Origin: Liolophura sinensis
Taxonomy: Eukaryota > Mollusca > Polyplacophora > Chitonida > Chitonidae
Assembly: GCF_032854445.1 (NCBI RefSeq)
Contig: NC_088299.1
Location: forward strand, 8,100,324-8,164,323
DNA length: 64,000 nucleotides
Direction of reading: 5' to 3'
Positions 12,587 to 24,700 of this stretch are shown one piece after another. Positions within the stretch are counted from its first letter, which is position 1; the number at the start of each line of letters is the position of its first letter. Made by a program: the position numbers and the translations under genes. The notes beneath the pieces are model-generated. The model searched no databases, had not been told where the DNA came from, and saw only the letters and a program-made list of their open reading frames with translations.

Positions 12587-15290
12587 TCATATGATCATTG
12601 CCTATAGCATTCATGCCTTTATGATATTACTCCCCGTGAATCAAAACTGTTACTTGATGACAAACAATTAATAGGATATCTTGTGAGAAATATATATTTG
12701 GAGAGAAACACAAGACAAAGCATATATGTACATGTGTACACAAGAATTTTTATATTTATCTAAAACCAACCGTGGAGTAAATCACCTATAATTTCATGGA
12801 ATTTTCGGAACTAATTAATGACATGTTATATTGATATTCTGGTGAAAGATCAAGTGGAATTTTCACCTGATTTACAGTCGATACGCTGGAAGTTTAAGTT
12901 ATTTTTCACCAACCATTTTCCGGAGTGTACTTCATTTCATACAGCTGGGGGATTAGTTGTTGAAAAAATTCCATTAAATTGTAGTTGATTTACTGCATGC
13001 ATGAAAGCCAGTATCTATGCCACGGAAGGAAAACAATTCTCATAACACAGATGTATTATTACAGAAAAAGAAATTTTCATCACTCCATGCACTTGAAGGA
13101 AATGGGACAGTCATAACCTAGCTACCATACCCAAAATATAAACTGCATACAAACAGCTAGATAAACCAAAGCTACCATACCACTCTTCAGCTGTACCATT
13201 TTATCATTTGTACATGTATATACAAGCTAATAGAGCAGTTTTGACACTGGCCTGTTTGTATACACCGTTATACACAGTCAAATTGCTGTTCACAGGACAG
13301 TTGGGGGAGGGCGAGTAACCTCTGGGCATGCTGGGGGTAGAAATTTAAGGGTGATGAGCACTAAAGGGGTGGTGCAAGTAGGTTGAATTGACCTCAGAGG
13401 TCACAAGGCTCAACGATGCAAAAAACAGGCACCTGATGTCAAACGAAGTCACATCATACAAACTATATATTAAAAAAAAGTCATGTATTAAATGCAGTTT
13501 ATATGGCCAACAACCAGGCTGAAATTTTGTTTTGTCGTCAGCTCCAATTTCAAGTTAAAATAGATGGTCTGCATCTAACAGGTTGTTTATAAAGTGTCTG
13601 TATATTTAAATAAGACTGGCATTCCACAGGGTGAACAATACTGTTCAATATTATATAGATCAACCAAACAAAGCAAACAAAAATGAATCCTGTGAATCTG
13701 GGAAGAACATATAAACAATTATGGCATAAATATGAGGAATTTTTGATACTGAGGCATTATGCATTCCCCTCTCACAATGAGAAAAACTGTTATGTTTTAA
13801 TAACTAATGTATAAATAACCGGTTCCTATCATTAATATTCAATTCAAGTATCCTACAAATTTAATGCTGCGTGGAATGGTGTAAAATCAGAAGGCAGACA
13901 AATGCTCTGAGTCTCAGCCAAAAGCAGCTAGCTCACCAACACAGTTATCTATTTTAACAGATTTGAAATCCTTAACAATCTTACTTACGTTCATATTTTT
14001 TAACAGTAATTATTTAAAGGAATCTGAGTAAAGGCCACAATTTGATCCTACAGATCACCTTCAAAACATGTTTTCCTCTTCCCGCCATCACTACATGATA
14101 GGCATATACATGTATGTGACAACATTCTCTGAGGCGTAGATTGTTTTAAAAGTCTGACCTTTAAATCAGTGGCCAGCCCAGAAACTGAGCAATATGTGAT
14201 ACTCATAAACATGTACATTGTCTCCCAAATGTCAAAGTACTGTACCTCACCTGTCTCTAATAAAAAAGGGTTTTAGAGGGTGCATGTACATATATATATA
14301 GCAATGTATAAAGTCCTGGGGACTCTTGCACAAAGCACCTGTAAGCTAAGTTGATTGTAATGACCATATTAAACACATGTGTGGCCAAGGTAGTTGAAGT
14401 CAACCCTCACTTTGTGCAGGGGGGCCCTGTTTACTTTTTTGCTTCCTAAAACTAAGAATATCACAGCATAATGTTCTGACAAGATGAAGAGCAGAGCTCA
14501 GCCATAACCCAGGTCTTAAACATGTACTCACGAATACATCTTATTTTTAAAGTTTCGCTTTGTAATTTAATACCTAACCAGTTTGCATTATTGGTCTGGC
14601 CAATAAAAAGCTTACTTAATTCTTTTACAGAGGAAATCTTATAACTGTCTTTCAAAATGAAGCCTTCAAAGAGGAGATGCAAGAAAAATTTTCCTTACAT
14701 ATTTCTATGAATTCCAAGAGGAAATGTCAGTTGCGTGAAAGTGGTCAAATAAACGTGAGTAAGGCCCTAGCTGGGGCCACATCATAATCCTAGACTCAAA
14801 TCAAAATTTCAAATCAATTTAAAATAATTATTTCTTAAGAAACAAGGTTTGAATATTATTGGACACCTTAAATTCTGGAGTAAAGTTTGAAGAAAAAATT
14901 ACCGCTAAAATAACAAAGGGAGATACATGTACCCACTTTAAAGACTAAAGTTTTAACTTGAGCGTAAGGTGGCATATACTACATGTAAGCATGCCATCAC
15001 TGATGTTTCTAGGCTTTGGTTGTGTTGGCTTTGACCATTCACTTTATACGACAAGAATTAAGACTGGAATTGTGCAAAATGTCAAATGCTTTTTTTTATT
15101 ATATTTTTATTAAGAACCATCATGACCAGATTAGCTAAATTACGTCCTCACTGCACATGTAGGCTGAGTAGTTATGTAAGTTCAGAAATTTGGCAAAATG
15201 GTACGAAAAGCTGTCTTGATGGAAATCAACTGGTTTTCTACCATCACCTGTGTGTTACATATTGTACATGTACATTGCTCTTGACAAAAA
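12587..15290. other. Downstream of LRR gene: 3' UTR and intergenic
   Basis: The LRR gene 3' UTR must begin here, but I see no clear poly(A) site. AATAAA at 14748-14753 is one weak candidate. The stretch also holds a perfect TGACCT-CAG-AGGTCA everted repeat at 13389-13403 and an M3 MITE. No other gene seen. Confidence 0.4.
14774..14976. mobile_element. MITE-like element, family M3
   Basis: Similar to 63270-63487 (shared TCCTAGACT.AA.TCAAAATTT, AACAAGGTTTGAATATT and GCTAAAATAAC), with weakly inverted ends. This copy is decayed. Confidence 0.5.
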
Positions 15291-15298
15291 TTTGATCT

Positions 15299-15690
15299 GT
15301 GTTCCCAACGGTGAGTGTATGCACTGTGTTCCCAACAGACCATATACTGTGTTCCCAACAGTGAGTCTGTATGCACTTTGTTCCCAACAGACCATACACT
15401 GTGTTCTCAACAGTGAGTCTGTATGCACTGTGTTCTCAACAGTTCATACGCCTTGTTTTCCCAACAGTCTATACGCACTGTGTTCCAAACAGTCTACATG
15501 CACTGTTCTCCCAACGGCGAGTCTACATGTCTCTATGGACTATGTTCCCAACATGCCTTTTGCTCTGTGTATCCAACAGTGAGTCTGTATGTTCTGTGTT
15601 CCAACAGTGAGTCTGTATGTTCTGTGTTCCAACAGTGAGTCTGTATGTTCTGTGTTCCAACAGTGAGTCCACACAGCACTGTGTTCCCAA
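15299..15690. repeat. Minisatellite, ~30-bp units
   Basis: About a dozen units of the form GTGTTCCCAACAGTGAG TCTGTATGCACT with length variation. Each unit carries an acceptor-like CCCAACAG and a donor-like CA|GTGAGT. Confidence 0.9.
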
Positions 15691-16689
15691 CGCTGAACAA
15701 TACCATTGCAAGGTTACCAAAAGAATATATGCACTGTGTTGCCAAAATGCATTACCATGTGATAACTGTCACAAATAACAGCAAATGTCTGTGTATACAT
15801 CAAGTATGTTATCATGTTAAAACATGTACTGACAGAGCTTCAGCATTCATACACTGTCTTCTATCATTTGCAAGCATGTAACCTGGAATCTGTCTCGGAG
15901 ATGAACCTTATTTCTTGTCATCTAATACTTTGCACGCATATTGTATTTCTCTACACAATGATGTTTGTGACAACCCTATTTACACAATGAAACAAAAATT
16001 GACCTGTCTGAACTCTTCAGAAAGTCCAGCGACCAACAACAGTGTTACTTGAGCTGTCAAGAACAAAACAAACAAATGAATTTGTTTACAACCCCTCTAA
16101 AAGACTCTTCTAGAAATATTAGGCTGGCCTTATAATTTCATTGGGCATTTAAACTGACATAAATTGAAATATGTGAATATGGTACAAAGTCATTGTCAAG
16201 ATAATTTTTTTAGCATAATCTGTCGCTGTCGGCTCAAGCAAGTTGCACCCCAAATGCCTTAAAATTTTCAGCCAATCAAGCATCTTACCGAAAATAAAAT
16301 CCAGTCTCACTACTATATCAACACAAATAATCAAATGATTCATAGCTTTGTTTTTTTTTATACAAAATCTTCAGGTCCGGAAACATCTTTTTAACAATTG
16401 TTTGAAAAGAGCTGTATATCTAAAGTTATACTGAGCTTGTATGAACTTTTTCTTCTACTGAATGATAGCAAACAAAAATGTTTTCTCACTCTTTTGTATC
16501 TCTTTACATATGTAATACAATGTACAAATAAATATGTTATTTTAAAATAAATGCATTTTTACCTTGATGATGTATATTTTCTTGACTGATTTATAATCAT
16601 AAGGCTTGTCTGATACCAGAACCTGGCTGTTAAACACCTGGCCGTTACAGGGTATAGAATGTGTACTGGTTGCATGTAATCTGATCATC

Positions 16690-17065
16690 AGGAATCTCCC
16701 ATTTGTCTAGTGGTAGAAAGCCTGACTTTGGTCCCAGAAGTCATTGGTTCAAACCCCAACGGGCTTGCCATGTCCGTCATATTGTTAAATTCATTCAGAA
16801 TTTCCTATGCTGATTAGTAAGATTCATTGCTGTGATTCTTGAGGAAATGACAAGTTTACCGGAGGGGTGGACGTACTGGTTACCGACAAATGGGGCAACA
16901 GCTATTTCCTTGTGGTAATAGTGCTGGCTACATGTACGTTACTGCATTGATGGAGGCCATTGGTACAATCCCCAGTAGTCACTGTTACCTGGCGAAGGGT
17001 GGTTTACTCCCGGTGCTCCCATTTCTCCCACCCATAAACCCGACAGCCTCCATATGTGGAAAGTG
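16690..17065 (+). repeat. Third tRNA-related SINE family, degenerate
   Basis: The first part has an A-box-like TGTCTAGTGGTAGAAAGC and a B-box-like GGTTCAAACCC. The later part (ACCTGGCGAAGGGTGGTTT) matches 43150-43400. Too degenerate to be a functional tRNA gene. Confidence 0.5.
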
Positions 17066-17070
17066 TGAAT

Positions 17071-17950
17071 AATAATGACCAGTGAGTTGCAGCTTTTGGG
17101 TCCTATGACCAGTGAGTTTGCAACTTTGGGTCCCATGATCAGTGAGGTTGCAGCGTTTGGGTCCCATGACCAGTGAGTTTGCAGCTTTTGGGTCCCATGA
17201 CCAGTGAGGTTGCAGCTTTTGGGTCCCATGACCAGTGAGATTATAGCTTTATGGCCAATGACCAGTGAGTATGCAGCTTTTGGGTCTCATGACCAGTGAG
17301 TTTGCAGCTTTTGGGTCTCATGCCCAGTGAGTTTGCAGCTTTTGGGTCCCATGACCAGTGAGTTTGCAACTTTGGGTCCCATGACCAGTGAGGTTGCAGC
17401 GTTTGGGTCCCATGACCAGTGAGTTTGCAACTTTGGGTCCCATTACCAGTGAGGTTGCAGCTTTTGGGTCCCATGACCAGTGAGATTATAGCTTTATGGC
17501 CAATGACCAGTGAGTATGCAGCTTTTGGGTCTCATGACCAGTGAGTTTGCAGCTTTTGGGTCTCATGCCCAGTGAGTTTGCAGCTTTTGGGTCCCATGAC
17601 CAGTGAGTTTGCAACTTTGGGTCCCATGACCGGTGAGGTTGCAGCGTTTGGGTCCCATGAACAGTGAGTTTGCAACTTTGGGTCCCATGACCAGTGAGGT
17701 TGCAGCTTTTGGGTCCCATGACCAGTGAGATTATAGCTTTATGGCCAATGACCAGTGAGTATGCAGCTTTTGGGTCTCATGACCAGTGAATTTGCAGCTT
17801 TTGGGTCCCATGACCAGTGAGTTTGCAACTTTGGGTCCCATGACCGGTGAGGTTGCAGCTTTTGGGTCCCATGACCAGTGAGATTGTAGTTTTACGGCCA
17901 ATGACCAGTGAATTTGCAGCTTTTGGGTCTCATAACCAGTGAGTTTGCAA
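17071..17950. repeat. Minisatellite with 245-bp higher-order repeat
   Basis: About 29 units of 29-32 bp around GACCAGTGAGTTTGCAGC TTTTGGGTCCCAT. A marker variant (GAGATTATAGCTTTATGGCC) recurs near 17237, 17482 and 17727, showing 245-bp blocks. A last shortened block follows at 17880. Confidence 0.95.
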
Positions 17951-17989
17951 CCAGGATCAACTAAGCCTCCCTTTATGAAATGGGCAACA

Positions 17990-18200
17990 GGGTGTACAAC
18001 ATAGGTTTGGGAACCGATGGCCAGAAGAAATGCTTCAAATACCTCACCCTACCTCCAAATTACATTAGCAATCACTTGTTCTAACAAAATCAATGGCTTT
18101 TCTTTTTTTTTTTTTTAAATTTTAACAAAAAAAGTCAAAAACAAAAATCAACCAACTGGAGGAAAATTCCCATGCCTGACAACATGTCACAGTGGAATTC
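17990..18200. repeat. Dispersed repeat R6
   Basis: GATGGCCAGAA, T-run, AATTTTAACAAAAAAAGTC, CAACTGGAGGAAAATT, CATGCCTGA; the same order occurs at 49825-49935. Confidence 0.55.
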
Positions 18201-18540
18201 ATGTATTTGTAAGATGTCAGACAGAGTTGTTCCCCCTTGTTTATTTGCCAGAAGGAGATTTTGGTCATCACCCACTGCATGAAGTTATTAATTATACAAA
18301 GCAATCAATCAAGTGTGTGCCTCACTGCAGTCCAGATAGCACCTCCAGACAATGATTTAGTGCTGTGTTTGTGACTTGGTCTAGATGAAAGTATCTACCA
18401 TCATGCATATCAAGATTTTTACCCGGAATGCCCCAATGGTCAGTCAAGAGCAAGCCAAAAGGGTTTGGTGACTTACAGACATAGGGACTGTTCTGCATCA
18501 CTGAATGTTAAAATACACGTGAACTTCATGGAAAATGACC

Positions 18541-18720
18541 AGCCCCAATAGCACAGTTGGTGGAGCATCTGCTTCAGAAGAGGTAGATCCAGGGTGAATC
18601 CTGGGTCACGTCACACCTAAGACCTTTAAAGAGGAAGTTCTAACTTCCTTGGTTGGCGTTCCTTAACGGTCGTACTTAAATTGTTAAGTACGACCTTAAA
18701 CCTCAAGCCCTCACTAACTC
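18541..18720 (+). repeat. Second tRNA-related SINE family copy with hairpin
   Basis: tRNA-like head (AGCACAGTTGGTGGAGCATC, B-box-like GGGTGAATCC), then GTCACACCTAAGACCTTTAAA as in 27858-28145. It ends in a 12-bp hairpin at 18668-18695 (GGTCGTACTTAA arms, four-base loop). Confidence 0.5.
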
Positions 18721-21463
18721 ACTCGCTCATGGAAAGTCTATTGCAGTCTATTAAAGGTTCGGTACTACTAAGTCAACAAAGAACTAACTGAAGTGGGATG
18801 TAGCCGGGAGGCTCTAGCACATAGATGTCCTAGAGATGACCACATGACCAGAGTGTCAGAATAACTCCCTGCTTGTGTGTGTATTGTCTATAATAATGCA
18901 AACAGTGCTATGATAATGTATCTTGGAGAGAATGAAACAATGCAAAAGAGGCAACCCTGAATAAGCAAGATTTGAGAACAAATAAAACAAATTTAAACAA
19001 ATACAAATAAATATAACACTTTAAACTATTGTCAATAATGATTTGTACACTAAATGTTAGTGCAATTTATCCTGGGTGAGCAGTGAAGTACACATGAACA
19101 TGTACCCAAATGTTTACAATTTTGGACAGGTTGCAGGTTGCAGCACCGTCCTGTATGATTAATTAAGTATTAAGTTGCCTACAGCTAAAAATATACATAT
19201 GCTGTTGTGTTATTTCATGAGCCCCCACCCTACGTGAACTCGCGAGATTCCTGATATGTACCAGTCCATCTAGATGGACTCTGTGTGCTTTTCTAATATT
19301 CTGACATTCATCATAACACTGAGTACATCAATGCCTCTCAAAGAAATCGCCGCACATCTGCGCACTCAAACCTGATGGTGCCGATTTCAATGAAGTTCGC
19401 GCTGACAGCATCCAAACTTACCTGCACTACAATGCATGTTCTTTTTTATGCCTTTTTGGTTTGAATTACGAAGACTGAAGTTGTTCTCGCAAACAGCAAT
19501 TGAATTATAATAGTTTTCTCCAGAAATTCAACTTCAACATGGCTGTCTATGACAAGACGCTCGGTACTGTCGAATCTCTAGCAGTCATTGTGACCACACT
19601 CAGGTGTGGATAGTAAATTAAGAGGCTAGTATTAGAGTTTCCACCGGAAAATTACATATAAATCCACAGAGGAAGTGATTTGAACTGCCATAAGTTGGAA
19701 GGAGATGGGAGTTCGAAATCTGTGCCATGTTTTTTGAGAGGAGTTGATGGACGGTATATGAAAAATATGACAGTATTCATTTGTCCACAGGGAAATGAAA
19801 GCAAAAAATTTGCTATTGTATGCAAATCTATGGGAATTCAGGTTCCTGTAGTGGGGTTAAACTGTTGGAGTCTATACATAAATACGTATATGTAGGTATT
19901 AATTAATCCTTAATGATATAATAGCTCTAGGGGAGATCATGCAGCCTGGGTAATGCCAGAAGCCGAGTAAGTCCGGACTGTCGCACATATTTTTAATTCT
20001 GTCCATCATGTAAATATTTATTAAAGATACCCACCCCATCCATGCAGCCGCTGAGGAAAATGCCTGAAAGTCTACTTGTATATACCACCCCACCTAAGCA
20101 TGCAACAATTGCGTTTCCTCTATTATCAACAGATACATGTAAGCTTAAACCTCAAAAATAACAAGTGTAGAGGTTTTTAACCACGACTGTGCGCCAGGAG
20201 AAGTTTCCTTAAAGCAATGTTGTGGCTTTTGTTGGACCACGTCATTACTATATATGAAAGGCATGACACAATGTGTAGGCGGCCTATAGGCTTAATTACT
20301 CTGTGTATTCACACTGGAGAGCTCACAGCTCTTGTGCATATGTGCTGAGTAGAAAAATATTGCAGAAGTAGTTCTTGCATTACTTCCAAAAACTCGGAAT
20401 TCTCGCTCCCAACTCCAAATAACGTGGTATGTATACACTTTTAATTTTGCTCTTTTGGTTGGTGTAATCTTTATCTTAAGAAAGCTAATCGGCAAGTATA
20501 TCAGTACTCTGTCAAAGACAGGCAATATTCTGATTTTCTCAGTTTTTCTAATGTTAATCAGACGGGTCTTATTTGGATTTTCTAACACTGAATTTCATGC
20601 TTACGACTTCAATTCATTTAAGCAGTCAATAACTTGAAATGTTATCTTCGTTCACACGAAATTTTATTTTTCTCAACTGATCATAAAGTATTTCAAATTA
20701 AAAAATCGTTTTACAGCATGGCCTTTTTCAGATCATTGTAACATAATGCAGTCTTGTACACCTGTCAATCAACCATGTGCTCATAGATCATTTTGTAAGC
20801 AATTTAGAACCGTCCTTGGTGACCAGTTTGTTATGATGTAGGTAGAGGGGGGAAATGCTACGCACAGAGGCAATTTATGTGTTCTTAGAAGAAAGCTCCT
20901 TTTCTCGGGCGAGTCTAGCTGATGTGCACAGTATACATCAAAGCGGGGCAAGACTGCATGAAGTATTTTCACCACTCAACAGACTAGCATGCGGTCGGCG
21001 GGTCAGTTAACCAACTTTGAGATGGACTACAAACATGACAGAAGTCTTAGTTTGCAAACACGTCAACAGTTGTCTGAGTAATGCGTGCACCCAGCAATAT
21101 CTACCTGTGTGTGGCCTCAGCAACGGGAATACATCAATCCAAGTCCATCCAGTCACTGACAACGACGCACGCTGTTTATTCACGAACAGAGACAGCAACA
21201 ACTTTAGAACATCACTGAAGCTACAACACAACACTGAAGAATCTCCCGGTCCATTACCATTTACGGATTGGCGGATATATAATTTCAAATAATTAATTCT
21301 ATAAACAAGAAAAAGAAAACAACCCATCAGATACACCAATCCAAATTGTTATGTATTTTCCCGAAAGGAATAATGAACTATAGTTTAGATTTTTGCCCTA
21401 AAGGTAGCACATCAAAGATACGAAACTTTGGAGTATTTGCTCTGGCTAGCTTTGCGCTCAACA
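18721..21463. other. Intergenic region before DCAF11
   Basis: No supported gene. Two CpG-richer patches (about 19240-19620 and 20980-21250) stand out from the AT-rich background and may be promoter-like. The first contains an 18-bp perfect palindrome at 19263-19280 and a short open frame with a good start context at about 19541. Confidence 0.4.
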
Positions 21464-21482
21464 AGGTCAAAGGTGAGGGTCA
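21464..21482 (+). promoter_or_regulatory. DR1-type nuclear receptor motif upstream of DCAF11
   Basis: AGGTCA, a one-base spacer A, then AGGTGA (one mismatch to a perfect DR1). A third half-site, GGGTCA, follows directly. It lies 111-129 bases before the DCAF11 start codon. DR1 is the class of site bound by HNF4 and RXR partners; function here is inferred. Confidence 0.4.
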
Positions 21483-21592
21483 CGTTTGTCAACAGGAACC
21501 AGCCGAAACTCAGTTGCATAAATAGTCCAGCTGGGCAGAAGTCTTAAAACAGTTATATTTGGGGGAATGCCACTATATGAGCGCTCACACTT

Positions 21593-21720
21593 ATGGGCTC
21601 CAGTAACTCCAGACGCAGGAGAATGAACCGCGATAGCGACAGAAGAGATGATGGCGAGGAAACCGATGAAGGTGGAAGTGACACAGATTTGGCCACTATC
21701 TTGTCTTACCTAATTCGCAG
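21593..21720 (+). CDS. DCAF11: DCAF11 exon 1 (residues 1-43)
   Basis: Starts MGSSNSRRRRM and ends LATILSYLIRR, which matches the conserved N-terminal 'LAxxLxYLLRR' block of DCAF11. The donor is CGCAG|GTAGTT. The exon ends with two bases of a split codon. Confidence 0.85.
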
Positions 21721-24700
21721 GTAGTTACTTGTGGTCGGTGGTAGTTTTCCTTCGACCATTACAGTTGCCATTCTTGTGTGAATAGAAACCTTACATGAAT
21801 GTTTCAGAAACATGCTACATTATTATTTGCCGCAGTGTCCTTAAAGAGATTTCCAAAAACAGATTTCCCAAAACACGTCACACTCCTTGACCCTATTCGA
21901 TGCAGTGGAAGTTCTTGATGTAGACATTGAGTGGGTGGGGGAGCTACTGCTACTGCCTATACTCGGCCAGGGTGTTTTTTTTTTGTTTTTTTTTTTGAAT
22001 GACCACGTATGACCAAATTAAGCATCGAAGAATGGAAAAAGTTTTCATGGAGTGTGAAAACTTTTCACTTCAGCTGAATGATATTCAAATATCGCTACAA
22101 TCAGCATTAATTTGATTGAATTACTGACATCACCGGCTAATTCATTTCGCTATATAATCTCTGCAAACATTTGGCCCCTGACCATTGATGCTGCAGTACA
22201 CTTGCATCCAGCTCTCTGTTACATGATCTGCAGCATAAGGTCAGCAACAAGGCAAATGACAGGTTTACTTCCTCCATCCATAAGATTGAATGCCTGTCAA
22301 AAATTAAACGCTAATCAAATAAAAACGTGATACACATTGCTTGATGTTATTTGATGTCTTTGTGTGAAATTAAAAACCTTATAACTGTTAGAATTTTCCA
22401 ATTTTAATCGTCCTTTTTGAAAGATTTGTATTGTAACTTAGATAATGTTACTGTTAAACTTTGTACAAATCTCTCTGCTAGAAAGTATGTATGAAGGATT
22501 ATCAATATGTACTCAAGACTGTCCAAATCTTACATAATTATAGTTTTGAACACATAATTTAGGTGACATAAATGGAATAAAAATGGAAATCCACCTTTTT
22601 GTCTGATCTTGAGGTTGTTGAGAAATTTATGTTCATGAAGTCTTTCTGATTATGTAAATATATCTAGAACAGGAAAAATTGGTGATGTATGGTTCATATT
22701 CCACAAACTAGAAGATTTTCAAGTTTTGATGTTATTTTTAAACCTTCCTCAGTCATTGAATGAAAGATTTATTTAGCCCATAAAACAGAAATTTAAATGA
22801 GTGCGGCTGTCTATATTTGTAACAGTATGGTTTATCAGGTACCAGTGCATAGTTAGTGGATAATTATGGAATTATGAAATATTAAAATAAAAGATGCTCA
22901 ATTGGAAGTTTGTTATTAGTTGTGAGTAGACCAGTTGGGTTTTTCTATGACTCCAGTTGTTGTTTCAGTGGTCAAGTTCAGATCTTGCAGTCGGATAACT
23001 TACATGATGAAGATGATGACGATGATGATGATGACTGCATGATGCCACGCAACACCTGTCCAGTTCCCAGTGAGTCAGCATTTTTAGGGCTGTCAGAAAC
23101 AGTTACATGTATATGTCTGTAAACTGATGGCCACATGACCTCCACCCCCCCCCCCCCCCCACCCCACCCCCTACAGCTACATGTAGCCTAAATCTCCAAC
23201 CATTTTAATAGGAGAATTTCGAGTTCAAACTCTTTTTAACAAAAGAGTTTGAACTCGAAACTTCCCTAGTAGATATTCGTCATGTGCGTAGAAAAAAATG
23301 TGCAGCACCACCAAGAATGTTATGAGTCACACATAACTGACCTACATGGTTAGAGATTTGAATGCAAGTTAAGAGGAGTCAGAAATACCCAGTGATTCAG
23401 CATTTTTTAGGCTGTCAGTCTTTTTGCAACATGTCAACCAAACTTATGGTCACTTACCTGCCTATATAGCTACTGCTAGCTTATACTCACAGCCCCTTAC
23501 ATCAGGTATTCATCGAGAAAATATTTTTTCTGTGCTGCTCTATGCAAATGAATTTTGAATTAAGTAACCTACAAATGTAGATTGTAGATTTGAATGCAAA
23601 TAAAAATCAATCAAATATTCCTAGTGAGTCAGCTGTTTTAGGACTGTCGTGTTAACGAAATTGATGGTCCATTTGCCTACCTGTAGCTATAGTTTAAATC
23701 TAAATGATTTCTCATGTACAGCATTGGTCAAGGAATTTTTAAAATAACTTTCCTTGGTGTAGATTATAGAAAGGCTGGAAGTCAAGATAAGTCAGTGTTC
23801 AGAACTAATTATAAAGTTTGTGAAAACCTGAAAACAAGATTGTTTTATTTATTTTTTTTGTTTTTCTTTTTTAGCATGTGATGTAAATGCCTTGCGCATA
23901 ATTATGTCCTTATTTCAGTGTTATTCTTTTCTTTCAAGCAGATTTCCCCCCAGATATCAGTGGACTAGAGGTATGTTTTAAGTATTATTGTTATTCTTAA
24001 CTGCTAATCAGTAAAAGGCCTGAAAGTGAGGGCTTTTTTTTCTTAAGGCTTTAAACCAAAAAAGGAAACGTGTGTACACCAGATATCCCTGCTGAGTTTT
24101 TGGACATTTTTATTAATGGTGACTTATCCTGGATGGGATAATTTATGAGAATTTTTTAAAAGAAAGGTATACAAACACTTTAAGAAAGTGGGAAAAATCG
24201 TAGAATTTAATAGATATGGTCTAAAACATTATCATAATCAGTAGCTCTATGTATTTTTAAGCTATTGCTGCTGATGCGTTTATCTAACATTTTTGCTATG
24301 CGATGATAAATTTGTTTAAGTTATGGGCCCTTGCAGGTATCCTGCCTTGTTGTGGCTGTTTTGCCTTTTGAATAGTCTCATTTATCTGTCATTAAATGTA
24401 GTATAAATCTTTCGGTTCACTTTTCAGAAAAGTGAGTTCAAACAGGCCATGTTAGTGCAGTCAGGTCAAGGCTCTCATGCTGGGGAGAAGAGGAAAATGT
24501 GCATCCCAGATATGCTACACAAGGTATGGTCTCCAATATTACACAGTAAGGGAGATAACTGTGTTGAGAGCGCATCTTTAAGATATCTTCAAACAGACCT
24601 ACACCCAAAGAGCCATTTATTTTTTTCTGACATTCTCCGACGTTGTGTAAATTAATGTTTTATCTGGATTTTTTATGGGGCCATAAGATATGCTGTGTTA

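Noticed and set aside
17071-17950. Possible CRISPR or protein-coding tandem repeat
   Set aside because: No spacers, variable unit length, and - strand ORFs of only 60-96 codons broken repeatedly. A minisatellite explains it.
21017-21292. 91-codon ORF before DCAF11
   Set aside because: No domain or splice context; the opposite strand is equally open there, which suggests composition rather than coding.
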